A stretch of 21,462 nucleotides of DNA, taken from assembly GCA_910592005.1 (NCBI GenBank), contig CAJVPP010001243.1, forward strand, positions 1 through 21,462, in the 5' to 3' direction. The DNA comes from Funneliformis mosseae (lineage: Eukaryota > Glomeromycota > Glomeromycetes > Glomerales > Glomeraceae). The notes below the pieces were generated by a model, which did no database searches, was not told the DNA's origin, and was given only the letters and a program-made list of their open reading frames with translations. This document shows, piece by piece, positions 10,620-19,960 of this stretch (position 1 is the first letter of the stretch; every line of letters starts with the position of its first letter). Position numbers and translations under genes: made by a program.

Positions 10620-11180
10620 TTAAATAAAATAAATAAATTAAAATTATACTAATTTTATATTAATTAAACTTTTAAATTATAATTTAAATAATGATCTTGA
10701 TTTATTTATATAATTTATATTTGTTAATTTATTTAATTTATTTAAAACAATTTAATTTTTTATCAGAATCAACTTAGTTAATTTAGATTTATGTGTTACT
10801 TAAAATTAATTATCTAGCATTACTTAATTAGTTCAACTCACTTTGACTTATAGAATTAGAACAGAACTGATAGAATCATTCTTATCCTTAATTATTAAGC
10901 CTTTTATTTATAAGTAATCACAATTTGACTAACTAAATTTTTTAACTACATTAAATGTTTTTAATATAATTAAATTTATAATAAAATTTAGAATAGAATA
11001 TGATTTAATATTTAGTTATAACAATAATCCTAATAAAATTAAATTATTTAAATAAATTAAATAAATTAATAAATATAAAATTAAAAAAATATAAAATAAT
11101 ATAAATAGATCAAGATCATTATTTAAATTATTATTCAGATAATTAATTAATTTAAGATTAGTGTATTTTATTTAATAAAA
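10620..11180. repeat. Imperfect inverted repeat (fold-back), arms ~150 bp
   Basis: The arm at about 10620-10760 contains ATTTAAATAATGATCTTGAT and then TTTATTTATAT. The reverse complement of about 11030-11180 contains the same words in the same order (AATAATGATCTTGATCTATT, then TTAATTTATTTAATTTATTT). The arms are separated by about 270 bp. The sequence is very A/T-rich, but the 18-base GATCTTGAT-centred match includes G and C positions and is unlikely to be chance. With the related GATCAGATT motifs outside both arms, this may be one ~1-kb fold-back element. Confidence 0.6.
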
Positions 11181-11526
11181 TAATAAAAAAAAAAAATTAA
11201 AAAAATTTTTTTTTTAAAAGTTAAATATAATTTTTTTAATAAATAGTTTTAGATTTAATATTAATTTAAAAAATTTTTTCTTAAATTTTTCTTTTTTTTA
11301 TAAAATAATTATTAAATATTAGTATATATTAATATTTTATACAACTGAATCAATCTAAATTTAATCTAATTTATAAATCAGATTTAAATTAGATTTATTA
11401 GATTTTGATCAAATTTATATTCAGATTCTTATTTGATCTGATTTGTTAAATTTAGATTTAATCTATCAGATTTGAATTTAAATTCAAATCTGAATTGTTA
11501 TTTGATTTACTTTTTACTAGTTGGAT
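11181..11526. repeat. AT-rich spacer with repeated AATCAGATTT words
   Basis: From 11340 to 11510 the words AATCTAA, AAATCAGATTTAAATTAGAT, TCAGATTTGAATTTAAATTC and relatives alternate in both orientations. They echo the repeats at 10479-10567 on the other side of the inverted repeat. The rest is homopolymeric A/T. No gene is seen. Confidence 0.45.
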
Positions 11527-11527
11527 A

Positions 11528-11793
11528 TTGAGGTATTAATAGAAAATCAATCACCTGATAATCATCAAATATGTTATAAATTTTACTCTGATATCTCTAT
11601 AATATACATTCTTGATACATTACTTATAAATAGCAGGAATAGTAAAAAATAATTACATATCAGAATATTATATATTATATAAATATAATAAAAATATTAT
11701 AGAAATATCAGTATCCTGATATCTAAATAATATCTCAATGATAATATTACTGATATCTGATTTAACACCTTATATTATATCCTAATACCTCAA
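11528..11793. mobile_element. TA-flanked MITE, 266 bp
   Basis: The ends are TTGAGGTATTA at 11528-11538 and TAATACCTCAA at 11783-11793, a perfect 11-bp inverted repeat, or 13 bp counting the flanking TA at 11526-11527 and 11794-11795. The interior has no ORF and is built from words of the type CTGATATCT/AGATATCAG in both orientations, so it can fold extensively. TA duplication suggests a Tc1/mariner-type source transposase, but no relative is visible in this window. Confidence 0.65.
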
Positions 11794-11926
11794 TAATTAA
11801 CTTTTATTATTACTAATAACTAATATATGCTGATTTTATATTATTTATTATTATTAATAAATAAATATTATTATATTCACTATAATAATGTTATGAATAC
11901 AAATATATATATAGATATATTAAATT

Positions 11927-12215
11927 TCTTTATCTTTTTTTTTATTATTCCTTTTTGATTTTTGCTCATTGCTCATTATTCTTTTTATCTTTTTTTATAT
12001 TTTTTGATTTATCTCTTCTTTTTTTATCTTTTCTTTTCTTTCTTTTGCATATCATTTTTATTCATCTTCTTCATTCTCTTACATTCTTCTTCTTTCTTCT
12101 GTTTCTTTTATTCTTCATTTTTGTTTTTTCTCTTATGCTTTTTTTCTTTCTTATTTCTTTTATATTCTTCTTTTTTTTTCATTTTTTTGTATTCTTTGTC
12201 TTCATTCCTATTCAT
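11927..12215 (+). repeat. Polypyrimidine tract (T/C-rich strand)
   Basis: Nearly 300 bases are T- and C-biased on the + strand, with repeated TCTT, TTCTTT and CATT words and very few purines. The overlapping open frames at 11955-12239 and 11962-12219 encode only Phe/Leu/Ser/Ile strings and are by-products of this composition. Confidence 0.75.
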
Positions 12216-12239
12216 CTAATCTTCTATTTAATAATTTAG

Positions 12240-13520
12240 ATATATTTCCTTTGGCTTCTTATTTTATATTCTTATCTACTTGATATGTAATTGATATTAT
12301 CTAATCTAATACATATTTTAGTAGTTTTGAGTTATTCTTATATATAGCGTTATTATACTATTATTTTTATTATAATTTATATGTTGTATACTAAAACTAA
12401 TAATATCAGCTTAGTGAAAAATTTTTTTAACCTATAATAAAAAAAAATGTGAGTAAATTAAAGATTAGATAATTAATATATACCTTTCTATCCTTCTAGA
12501 TCTCTAAAGTTTATTGTATACTCAATTTATTCTTATTTTTCAGTCTTATATTTTCTTTAATTTCTTTTTCTGCTTTTTTGATGTCAGTTTCTGATACTTT
12601 ATCAGAATAGTAAAGAGAATATCAAAGATTTCTCTAATATTATCTTTATATATTTTCTCTAGTAAGTTTTATAGTCATAAGATAATTAAGATATTATTAT
12701 TTGTATTGTATATATAAATGATTTCCTATTTTTTTCTTTCTTTTTTCATAGTATAAAATAAATAAAAAATAAATAAATTAACTAAAACTCACAAATCAAC
12801 TGAAATACTTATATTAGCACATCTGAAGTTCATTCTTTTTTTTAATTTCATCTCATCTTATGAGATTTACCAATTTTTACATCTTTATTAATATAATTGT
12901 TATAAGACAAATTTGAATTTTATCTGATTATAAATTATTTTATTACTTAAGAATTAATTGATCACTAGTATAATATTTTTAAAAACATATTTAGAAATAT
13001 TATTTCATTTTCTCATATGGTCAAGTAACAAAGTATTATTCAAACCAGAAAGAATTTGTATAACTTCATTCTAAGTTTACAAAATAAATAAAACAAAATA
13101 AAGAAAATTTTAATTAATTCGTAATAAATATATCTGAATTGAAAAGATTAGTGATATGCTAGTTTTTAAGTTGTTTTTCACTCATTTTTTTGAGTAAAAT
13201 ACATCTCAAATTATATTTACCAGATGGTTTTTATAATACTGAACTGGTTTTTTTTTATCAGAGAATGATTATATTTATAATAGTATTTGTGATTGTGTTT
13301 CTGATAGAGTGAATTAGAATGGTAGCTTTTAAATTTTGAATTTCTTCAACTAGATATTTAAGTATTAAATAAATTAATACAATTTTTATTATATATAATA
13401 AAACATTTAAATTTAATAAAAATATATTATGTTATTATTAAACTAATACATTATACTATTCTATTCTGAGTTTTTACTATAATGCGAACTCTTACTATCA
13501 TATCATTCAAGACTAGAATT
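12240..13520. other. Gene-poor AT-rich interval
   Basis: I see no supported gene. A minus-strand patch at about 13370-13260 reads LKYLVEEIQNLKATILIHSI without a stop for some 34 codons and could be the tail of a decayed coiled-coil gene. At about 13460-13505 the sequence GAACTCTTACTAT preceded by TTTTACTATAATG resembles one end of the MITE at 3880-4051 and may be a remnant. Both are weak. Confidence 0.35.
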
Positions 13521-13525
13521 ACAAT

Positions 13526-13799
13526 TGCAATCATAATGTAAATATGAATCTTGCTGACTTGAACTATGACTGCAATCATAACGTAAATATAAATCTTGCT
13601 AACTTAAACTATGATTGTAGTTAAAGATGGTTCCCATAATTATTTTCAAATTTCAATTGAGTTGCAACTTAATTGCGCCATAAGGAAATTTAATTGCGCC
13701 ACAAGTTGCAACTCAATTGCGCCATTTTTTTTAATTGCGGTGACCATCTTTAATTGTAGTCATAATATAAATGTAAATTTTGCTAACTTAGATTATAAC
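13526..13799. repeat. 45-bp minisatellite interrupted by a MITE
   Basis: Unit 1 is 13526-13570 and unit 2 is 13571-13615; both begin TGCAATCATAA. Unit 3 starts at 13616, is interrupted by the MITE at 13622-13752, and resumes as 13755-13799. A degenerate fourth unit starts at 13800 and a partial one precedes 13526. The unit length is 15 codons, and one frame reads DCNHNVNINLANLNY. Whether it was ever coding is unknown. The 139-bp insertion (131 bp plus the 8-bp duplication) is not a multiple of three and would shift the frame. Confidence 0.8.
13622..13752 (+). mobile_element. hAT-type MITE, 131 bp, long copy
   Basis: It starts TAAAGATGGT and ends ACCATCTTTA, with a perfect 8-bp duplication ATTGTAGT at 13614-13621 and 13753-13760. 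It matches the reverse complement of the 87-bp copy at 3409-3495 but has 44 additional internal bases, beginning TAAGGAAATT after an AATTGCGCCA and ending in a second AATTGCGCCA. The difference is therefore one deletion or expansion between direct repeats. The 97-codon ORF at 13611-13904 runs through the element and is not a gene. Confidence 0.88.
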
Positions 13800-13800
13800 T

Positions 13801-14551
13801 GCAGTTATCTTAATATCTATTATCTGGACTATCATTACTACAGTAAAGTATCAAATATTTTTGAGAAGTTATTGTTATTTGGAAAAGTTTTCAAATATAA
13901 ATAATATAATTTTTATAATAAAATAAATAAATTTTATAAATTTTTACTTAAATAATTAAATAAAATATAAAATTACTATATATAGATATGATCAATAAAT
14001 ATATCTTTTCTTTCCTTTTTCTAAACATGTAATTTCTGGTCTTTTCTTAAGAAATTCTAATAGTAATTTATTATAATTTTTATAACGGTATTGATAAAAG
14101 ATAATCTATATATATTATATTACTTTCTTATATACTTTTTAATATCTATTATAAAAAATTATTAGATAAAATCTAAAACTAATGAAATTACATTATCTAA
14201 AAGATTAATACCTTTGGATCTTTATAATTATTAAAAGATTTTGAATAAGTCCTTTAACCAAAAGTTAACTTTTAAATATAAACTTCAAAAAAAGATTAAT
14301 TTGATATAGTTTAGATTTTTTAATAAGAATCTTATGAAAATTAAATATTGAATGATACATTTTTTTTAAAAATTATAAAGAATCAATAAAAAATATAATA
14401 TTAAGTATTTGTGATAGCATATCAGATTATTCTCTATTAATCATATAATATATAATAGCATAACAGATATTTTCTATTCAAGATAATTTATAGGAGCAAT
14501 TAAAATATTATTTTTTAAGATATTACTTGAAGATAATTTTTGTTAAATATT
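13801..14551. other. AT-rich spacer, no gene seen
   Basis: I see no ORF, inverted repeat or RNA gene here beyond the degenerate last minisatellite unit at its left end. Confidence 0.45.
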
Positions 14552-14556
14552 TTCAC

Positions 14557-15251
14557 TGTGGAATTCTTTAACTTAGATTGATTACATTATTAAGTTTTTA
14601 TTAAAAGTTACTAACTGTGACTTATTGTGATTAAGATATTAGGATCTGCTTAACTCTTAATTTTACTAAATTTATATATTAAACTTAAATAAATCTATCA
14701 AATATGAAGACTTAAAAGATAAGATTATGAACAGTTTAATTAAAGAATTCAAATGACAAACTCAATTACAAATAATATATAGGGATTATATCAGACTATA
14801 TAAAGATATGAAGAGGCAAAAAGATATAAGTTTTGAATGATTCCTTTATTAATATTAAAACACATATTTGTAAGAGAGTTAATTTACAACATAAGCAAAA
14901 AGTTTTATCTATTTATACAAAATTTCTTTTATTATAGCTAACTATTTACTATGCTATAAATTAACTTAATTTGGTAAATAAAATATAAGAAAAATGAAAA
15001 TACGTAAAATAATAAAAATAATAAAAATTAGAATATTAAAAATAAGTATAACACTAAATATTCTTAGACTTTGTTTAATTTGTAAAATTAGAATTATCTT
15101 TAGTATTTAGAAGATCTGCAGAATTACGTAGATCTTCTGTATTTTTAGAATTTGTAAAATTCTCAGTATTTTCAGAATTATGAATTAAGAGATCGTTATA
15201 CTACATCATTCACGTAAATTATTTTAATTGGTCAAGTGCTCTATTGATAAT
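14557..15251 (+). repeat. LTR-like repeat R1
   Basis: R1 begins TGTGGAATTC, like Ty1/copia LTR ends (TGTTGGAAT...), and is a direct repeat of R2 at 18231. Upstream sequence of R1 and R2 is unrelated, so the left boundary is sharp. A TATA box (14797-14805), the GATTCCTTTATT block and an AATAAA-rich tail follow in LTR order. Two 3' ends are possible. Homology with R2 runs to TTGATAAT at 15251. Alternatively the LTR ends ...ACATCA at 15208, which would leave TTCAC at 15209-15213 as a match to the TTCAC at 14552-14556, a candidate 5-bp target duplication. AGAAGATCT (15109-15117) pairs perfectly with AGATCTTCT (15130-15138). Confidence 0.7.
14797..14805 (+). promoter_or_regulatory. TATA box of LTR-like repeat R1
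   Basis: TATATAAAG lies about 240 bp inside R1 and some 40 bp before the GATTCCTTTATT block, a normal U3 position. The matching site in R2 reads TATATGAAG, with one A-to-G difference. Confidence 0.4.
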
Positions 15252-15481
15252 CCTTCTCTACTTGAATTTTAAATATCATAGTGAAAAATAATTCTATCTT
15301 TAAAATTAAGTTCTGAATCTCTAAAAATTTGCAAAAAGAATTTTGCAGAATACACGCTGTATTCACATATAACTTATCAAAAAGAGAATATCATATTTAT
15401 ACTATTTGTAATTAACCTTACAAATATAGATTTTTCTAATATTATATAGGCTAAAATTTAGACTTATGAGACTCAGAATTC

Positions 15482-15490
15482 TATATAAAT
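15482..15490 (+). promoter_or_regulatory. TATA-like box upstream of ORF A
   Basis: TATATAAAT lies 146 bp before the ATG at 15628. The next ORF downstream has TATATAAAA at a similar distance. In A/T-rich DNA such a word is common, so the paired spacing is the main support. Confidence 0.25.
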
Positions 15491-15627
15491 AGTTCAATTT
15501 TGAATGATTTTCTAAATGAGGTCACATGATAAATTATTTTTCTTAAATATAGTTTTTATATAACTGATTGAATTATTTAAAATTTAAAAATTTTCTCAAT
15601 AATTTCTACTTTTCAAAAAAATAAATA

Positions 15628-16043
15628 ATGTCTTCTAATAATCACTCACAAAATCATATTCAAAAGAAAGTTGAATGTATAAAGACTTTCTATTCACAAC
15701 AAAAAATAAAGTTCATAAATAGTTTGTAACTTTACAAACTCAAATACAAGAAGAAGAAAGAAAAAGGCTGCTTATGGCTGACAAATTAACATATCTTGTA
15801 GCAGATCAGAATATTTGTGAAGAACCATTAAGGCAAAAAATAAATATATTGGAAGTTGAAAACTTTTGTCAAAAGGAAGCATTTTTAGAATAATGGTTAT
15901 TTTATAAGAATTTATAGAAAGGTCAGATGTTGTCTTCAATTGGGTGGTCTGAGTTTTCTTAGAATTTTTCTTTACTAGTAGTTCATTAGGTTGGGCTGGT
16001 AATTGCAGCTGGGTTGTATATTTTATTAATCATTTGTAAATAA
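15628..16043 (+). pseudogene. ORF A: small coiled-coil protein with C-terminal membrane tail, broken
   Basis: I do not recognise this protein. From ATG at 15628, 33 codons (MSSNNHSQNHIQKKVECIKT...) run to a TAA at 15727. A change of frame at about 15723 continues with a charged, Gln/Glu-rich coiled-coil-like part (LQTQIQEEERKRLLMADK and on to INILEVENFCQKEAFLE) and ends with a hydrophobic segment of about 20 residues (VGLVIAAGLYILLIICK) just before TAA at 16041-16043. Four in-frame stops lie between about 15890 and 15995; all can be read as mutated Gln or Trp codons. The architecture is that of a tail-anchored protein of about 138 residues. It lies between repeats R1 and R2, and neither gag nor pol features are evident. 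One possible TATA box is 146 bp upstream. Function is unknown. Confidence 0.5.
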
Positions 16044-16946
16044 AATTATATACTTAGTGACTTGATTATATTGATTTGATCTTTATTCATAATATACTTA
16101 ATCTTTTTCTATATCAGAAAAGTTCATTGAAATCTAATATTTAAGAAATCTACCATAAGAAAATTAATGAACACAAATCTAAAATTAATTTTTGATTAAC
16201 TGATAATGTTATTTAATTTTTTCTTAATACATAAACTTTATAAATATTACATGTAATTTTTTTTTCAAGAAAACTAATATTTTTATATTTCTTGATTCTT
16301 CTGCATGTAATTTGTTGAACTCTTAAAATTATGCAGCTTATGAAAATTTTCTGAATTTTGTACTAAATAAGATAATATTAATCAAAAATGTGCTATATAA
16401 ATATTACGTGATCATCTAATTTTAGTAATGTTGATCAACTGCGCTAATTTTAAACAGACTTTTGTTTTATAGATTTCTATGCAATGATCATCATCCAATA
16501 TGATTTAGTAGATTTTTGTTTATTTTTCTACAAGAAAATAATTCTCACAGTCTTGAGAATTTTTTATAACCACTTTTTTGATTATAAATATTTGTCTAAG
16601 AATTCCTTCTATTTTTCACAAATTTTCATTTCTTTATAAAATTATTGTAAAATTTTAAATTTTTTAAAATATTTTTAACTTTATTATAGTTTGAGTAAAT
16701 AAGAAAAAGTCTACTTTCACTTGTTATAGAACTTTAATTTGTTAAAGAGAATATTATAGTGAAAGAGTTTTCCAAAGTGAGATAGGTGAGTTAAGAATAC
16801 GACTAGATATGACAATTAAGACTATATAGAATATAATTTTTATAAGCTTGTTCTGATAAAATGATATATGCAACCTATCTCTCGTCTAAGTATATTCAAC
16901 TTCATTTAATATGACTGCAGCATATTAACATTTTTGCCTTCTTCCT
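16044..16946. other. AT-rich spacer between ORF A and ORF B
   Basis: No coding frame or element is evident. An ATTACGTGATCA word occurs near 16404, similar to the TCACGTGA palindrome at 17634. Confidence 0.4.
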
Positions 16947-16955
16947 TATATAAAA
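16947..16955 (+). promoter_or_regulatory. TATA-like box upstream of ORF B
   Basis: TATATAAAA sits in a pyrimidine-rich, less A/T-monotonous context 159 bp before the ATG at 17106. This is similar to the arrangement upstream of ORF A. Confidence 0.3.
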
Positions 16956-17105
16956 CGTGAGTTTTCTTTGCTTAGAACTTGTTATTATAGCCTTTATTAT
17001 CCTATATCGATATGTAGCCATCTAGAATATCATTAGATTCATTAAATTAATCTTTGCATAAATTAGTATTTACTAATTGAAGTTGTCTAACTTCACATTT
17101 CTAAT

Positions 17106-17468
17106 ATGCGTCCTTTTTTTATTCAAGTTACAGGGTTTCGTCAAGAAGTTCAAGAAACTCATTAAGAAAATTCTGCATTAAGAGAATAATTATCAATTTC
17201 TTTAAATCAAAATGCTGAACTTTCTGCTAAATGTAAATACTTAAAAAATGAACTAACTAATATTTCTTCTCTTTTGGTTTGTCAAGAAAATAGGATTCAT
17301 TCACTTGAAGAAATATATAGAAATATTATTCATCCTTTAAGAAGTAAATCATTAAGAAAATAAAATTCAAGATATCGACATATTTCTGATCTTTTGTGCT
17401 AGATTTTACTTTTATTTTCTGTTTTCTTTATTTTATGTATCTTAAAATTTGTATCTTTCAATTATTAA
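17106..17468 (+). pseudogene. ORF B: coiled-coil protein with C-terminal membrane segment, broken
   Basis: I do not recognise this protein. A single frame runs 120 codons from ATG at 17106 (MRPFFIQVTGFRQEVQETH) to TAA at 17466-17468 with no frameshift. It has four internal stops: two TAA in the first third, a TAA after KSLRK and a TAG just before the hydrophobic tail. All four are one transition from Gln or Trp codons. The middle (LNQNAELSAKCKYLKNELTN, then CQENRIHSLEEIYRNI) has heptad-like spacing of Leu/Ile. The end, ILLLFSVFFILCILKFV, is a convincing membrane span close to the C-terminus. It has the same layout as ORF A but no evident sequence similarity. The 62-codon ORF at 17396-17584 is a shadow that starts inside it. 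Confidence 0.5.
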
Positions 17469-17757
17469 ATAAAATTTTACATATTGTTATATTTTACTAT
17501 TTAAAAAATTTGTTCAATATTATTTCAAAAGCTGTTAATCATGCTATTAACACTTTCACTTTTACTTTTATTTTCATTTTCTAAATAAATAATAGTTATT
17601 ATTTCATTTGCTAATGTTATATTATTTGCTATATCACGTGATCAAAATATTCTCAAAATTTTAAAAATTCAAAAATATTGATATAGTTAACTATAGATAC
17701 TCAATTAGTTTATTAGCTAACTTTTAATTAATTAATTAAATCTATTTATAAATCTAT
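17469..17757. promoter_or_regulatory. Interval between ORF B and ORF C with an E-box palindrome
   Basis: The only notable site is TCACGTGA at 17634-17641, a perfect palindrome containing the CACGTG E-box bound by bHLH factors in fungi. CpG is scarce in this window, so a retained CG here stands out. It lies downstream of both flanking ORFs, so a promoter role is not supported by position. Confidence 0.25.
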
Positions 17758-18183
17758 TTATATAGATCCTTTGGTGAACTATCTTACCATCTGAGGTATC
17801 TTAAATATAACCTTTCACTTTATTCATAGGTTAAGTGATAAACCTTTCCAAAAATTCTAATATCTTGTATGCTTTTATCTATAGGTTTAGCAATAACTAT
17901 TATAAGGATTTTCTCAATTATCAGATTGTTTAATAAGTTTAAGAATAGAGGTTTTAAGTTCAGTAAATAGATCAGTTATTTCCTTAAAATATTGAATTAC
18001 TTTAAATTATAGACGATACCAAGATCAAAAATTGTCAAAGTTTTCTGGATATTCAAAATTTTCTTCAATAGGATAACAGATTAAACAAGATATATCAGAT
18101 ATAAGTATTAAATTTAAGGATTTTCCAATGGTAATCAGATAATGTAAACTATTATGTGCTTGATTTTTATTTGCAAAACTCAT
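17758..18183 (-). pseudogene. ORF C: unknown protein on the minus strand, broken
   Basis: I do not recognise this protein. From ATG at 18183-18181 one frame runs 141 codons to TAA at 17760-17758 without a frameshift. The first 52 codons are open (MSFANKNQAHNSLHYLITIG..., then CLICYPIEENFEYPENFDN); nine internal stops follow. Reading those as mutated Gln/Arg/Trp gives a plausible soluble sequence, with WYRL, an amphipathic stretch (FKVIQYFKEITDLFTELKTS) and NFWKGLSLNL. There is no membrane segment. Its start lies only 48 bp from the TGTAGAATTC end of repeat R2, so any promoter would be inside R2. The opposite orientation to ORFs A and B is unusual for LTR-element content. Confidence 0.4.
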
Positions 18184-18230
18184 ATACTTTCTTATATTTA
18201 AAACCTGATAGAAATTACCACTTTTATTAC

Positions 18231-18943
18231 TGTAGAATTCTTCAACTTAGGTCAATCATGTTATTAAGTCTTTACTTGAAGTTACTAATTGTAGCTTATT
18301 ACAGTTAAGATGTTAGGATCTGTCTAATTCTTAACTTTACCAAATCTATACATTAAACTTAAACAAATCTATCAAGTATGAAGACTTAAAAGACAAGATT
18401 ATGAACAGTTTAATTAAAGAATTTAGATAATAAACTCAATTATAAATAATATATAAAAATCATGTTAGACTATATGAAGACACGAAGAGGCAGAAAGATA
18501 TAAGTTTTGAATGATTCCTTTATTAATATAAAAACTTATATTTACAAGAGAGTTAATTTATAACATAAGCAAAAAGTCTATCTATTTATATAAAATTTTT
18601 TTTATTATGGCTAATTATTTACTATATTATAAACTAATTAATTTGGTAAATAAAATATAAGAAAAATGAAAATATGTTAAATAATAAAAATATAAAATAT
18701 AATAAAATAATAATAAAAATTAGAATATTAAAAATAAGTATAACACTAAATATTTTTAGACTTCATTTAATTTGTAAAATTAAGATTATTCTCAGTATTT
18801 AGAAGATTTGCAGAATTATGTAGATTCTTTGTATTTTTAGAATTCACAGAATTTTCAGTATTTTCAAAATTCAGAATTAAGAGATCATTATATTACATTA
18901 TTCATGTGATTCATTATAATTGATCAATTGCTCTGTTGATAAT
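18231..18943 (+). repeat. LTR-like repeat R2
   Basis: R2 begins TGTAGAATTC and is a direct repeat of R1 along its whole length, ending in the shared CTCTGTTGATAAT. Over the first ~195 aligned bases I count roughly 30 differences, and all but one are transitions. Several neighbouring pairs are TG in one copy and CA in the other. The TATA box and the AGATCTTCT hairpin seen in R1 are both mutated here. Flanking sequences differ from those of R1 on both sides. No target duplication shared by R1's left and R2's right flank was found, so it is uncertain that the two are the LTRs of one element. Confidence 0.7.
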
Positions 18944-19960
18944 ATAAATTACCTTTTAAAAATTAATTAACTTAATATTATGCATGTTATGATTTTCTTT
19001 TCACTCAGTAATTCTTATATTATAATTATAAACAAATAATTATTTAATAAGTTCTTTATAAATTTCAATTAGTTTAAATAATCTATAAAAGATTCTTTTT
19101 ATTTTTAATAAGTAATATATAAATTTTTTATATTTTACAAATTAAGTTAAAAAATTATATTTTAAAATTAATTCCTTTTAGATTTTAAATTATGATCTAT
19201 ATTAGCAATAAGTTTATCAAAAAATTCTTACAGTTTTAATTTTTCTTTTTCTAACATTTTTTAAATTCATTAGAATTATAAATTAGAATTTCTTTATCTT
19301 TATATTGCTTTTATATAAAATACAAGATATTAAATAAATTTTTTCCTTAAGAAATATAAAAGTTAAAATAAAAAAAATAATATTTAAATATAAAATAGAA
19401 ATACAAAACAAAAATAATAAATATTAAATATTTTAAACTACTACATATATTTTTATTAAAAAATTAATAAAAGAAAAAATTTATTACATAATTTAATCTG
19501 ATTAAATTCTTTATAAATTTTATTATATGAAACTTCTAATTTTTTAAATTCTTTGGCTAAATACATGAAATTATTATGGAGAATATATAATTTAATTATA
19601 ATTATGAATTTAAAAAAAAAGTATAATATAATTAATATAATTATTTTTTTGTAATATATACCTTCTTTAAAATCATTTATCTTATATAACAATATAACTA
19701 ATTTAAATAAATTGTTAAATTCATTATTTATATGTTTTAAGAAAAAAATTTCAAAAAATTTTATTTAATATAATAATTTAATTTATTATATAATAAAAAT
19801 ACAATAGATTCAAATTATAAATTATAAATATTTATTAAATAAAAAAAAATATTGAAAATTATTATTGGAATTTTATTTTGCAAATTATATTTATTAAAAA
19901 ATAAATTTTCAAATAAAAGAAAATATATTATAAGAGATAATTAAAAATCTTAAAAAAAAT
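18944..19960. other. AT-rich spacer, no supported gene
   Basis: Low-complexity A/T sequence. A minus-strand 78-codon ORF at 19456-19692 has one hydrophobic run (IIILIILYFFF) and a Lys/Glu-rich second half. It lacks any other support and can arise from composition alone. Confidence 0.45.

Noticed and set aside
11955..12239. ORFs of 94 and 85 codons
   Set aside because: They encode Phe/Leu/Ser strings from a polypyrimidine tract.
13611..13904. 97-codon ORF
   Set aside because: It starts in a minisatellite unit and reads straight through the 131-bp hAT MITE.
14557..18943. A standard complete LTR retrotransposon
   Set aside because: The interior is only about 3 kb, shows no protease, integrase or RT, contains an opposite-strand ORF, and no shared target duplication brackets the pair.
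19456..19692. 78-codon minus-strand ORF with one hydrophobic run
   Set aside because: Composition is as expected for random A/T DNA; no homology or context supports it.
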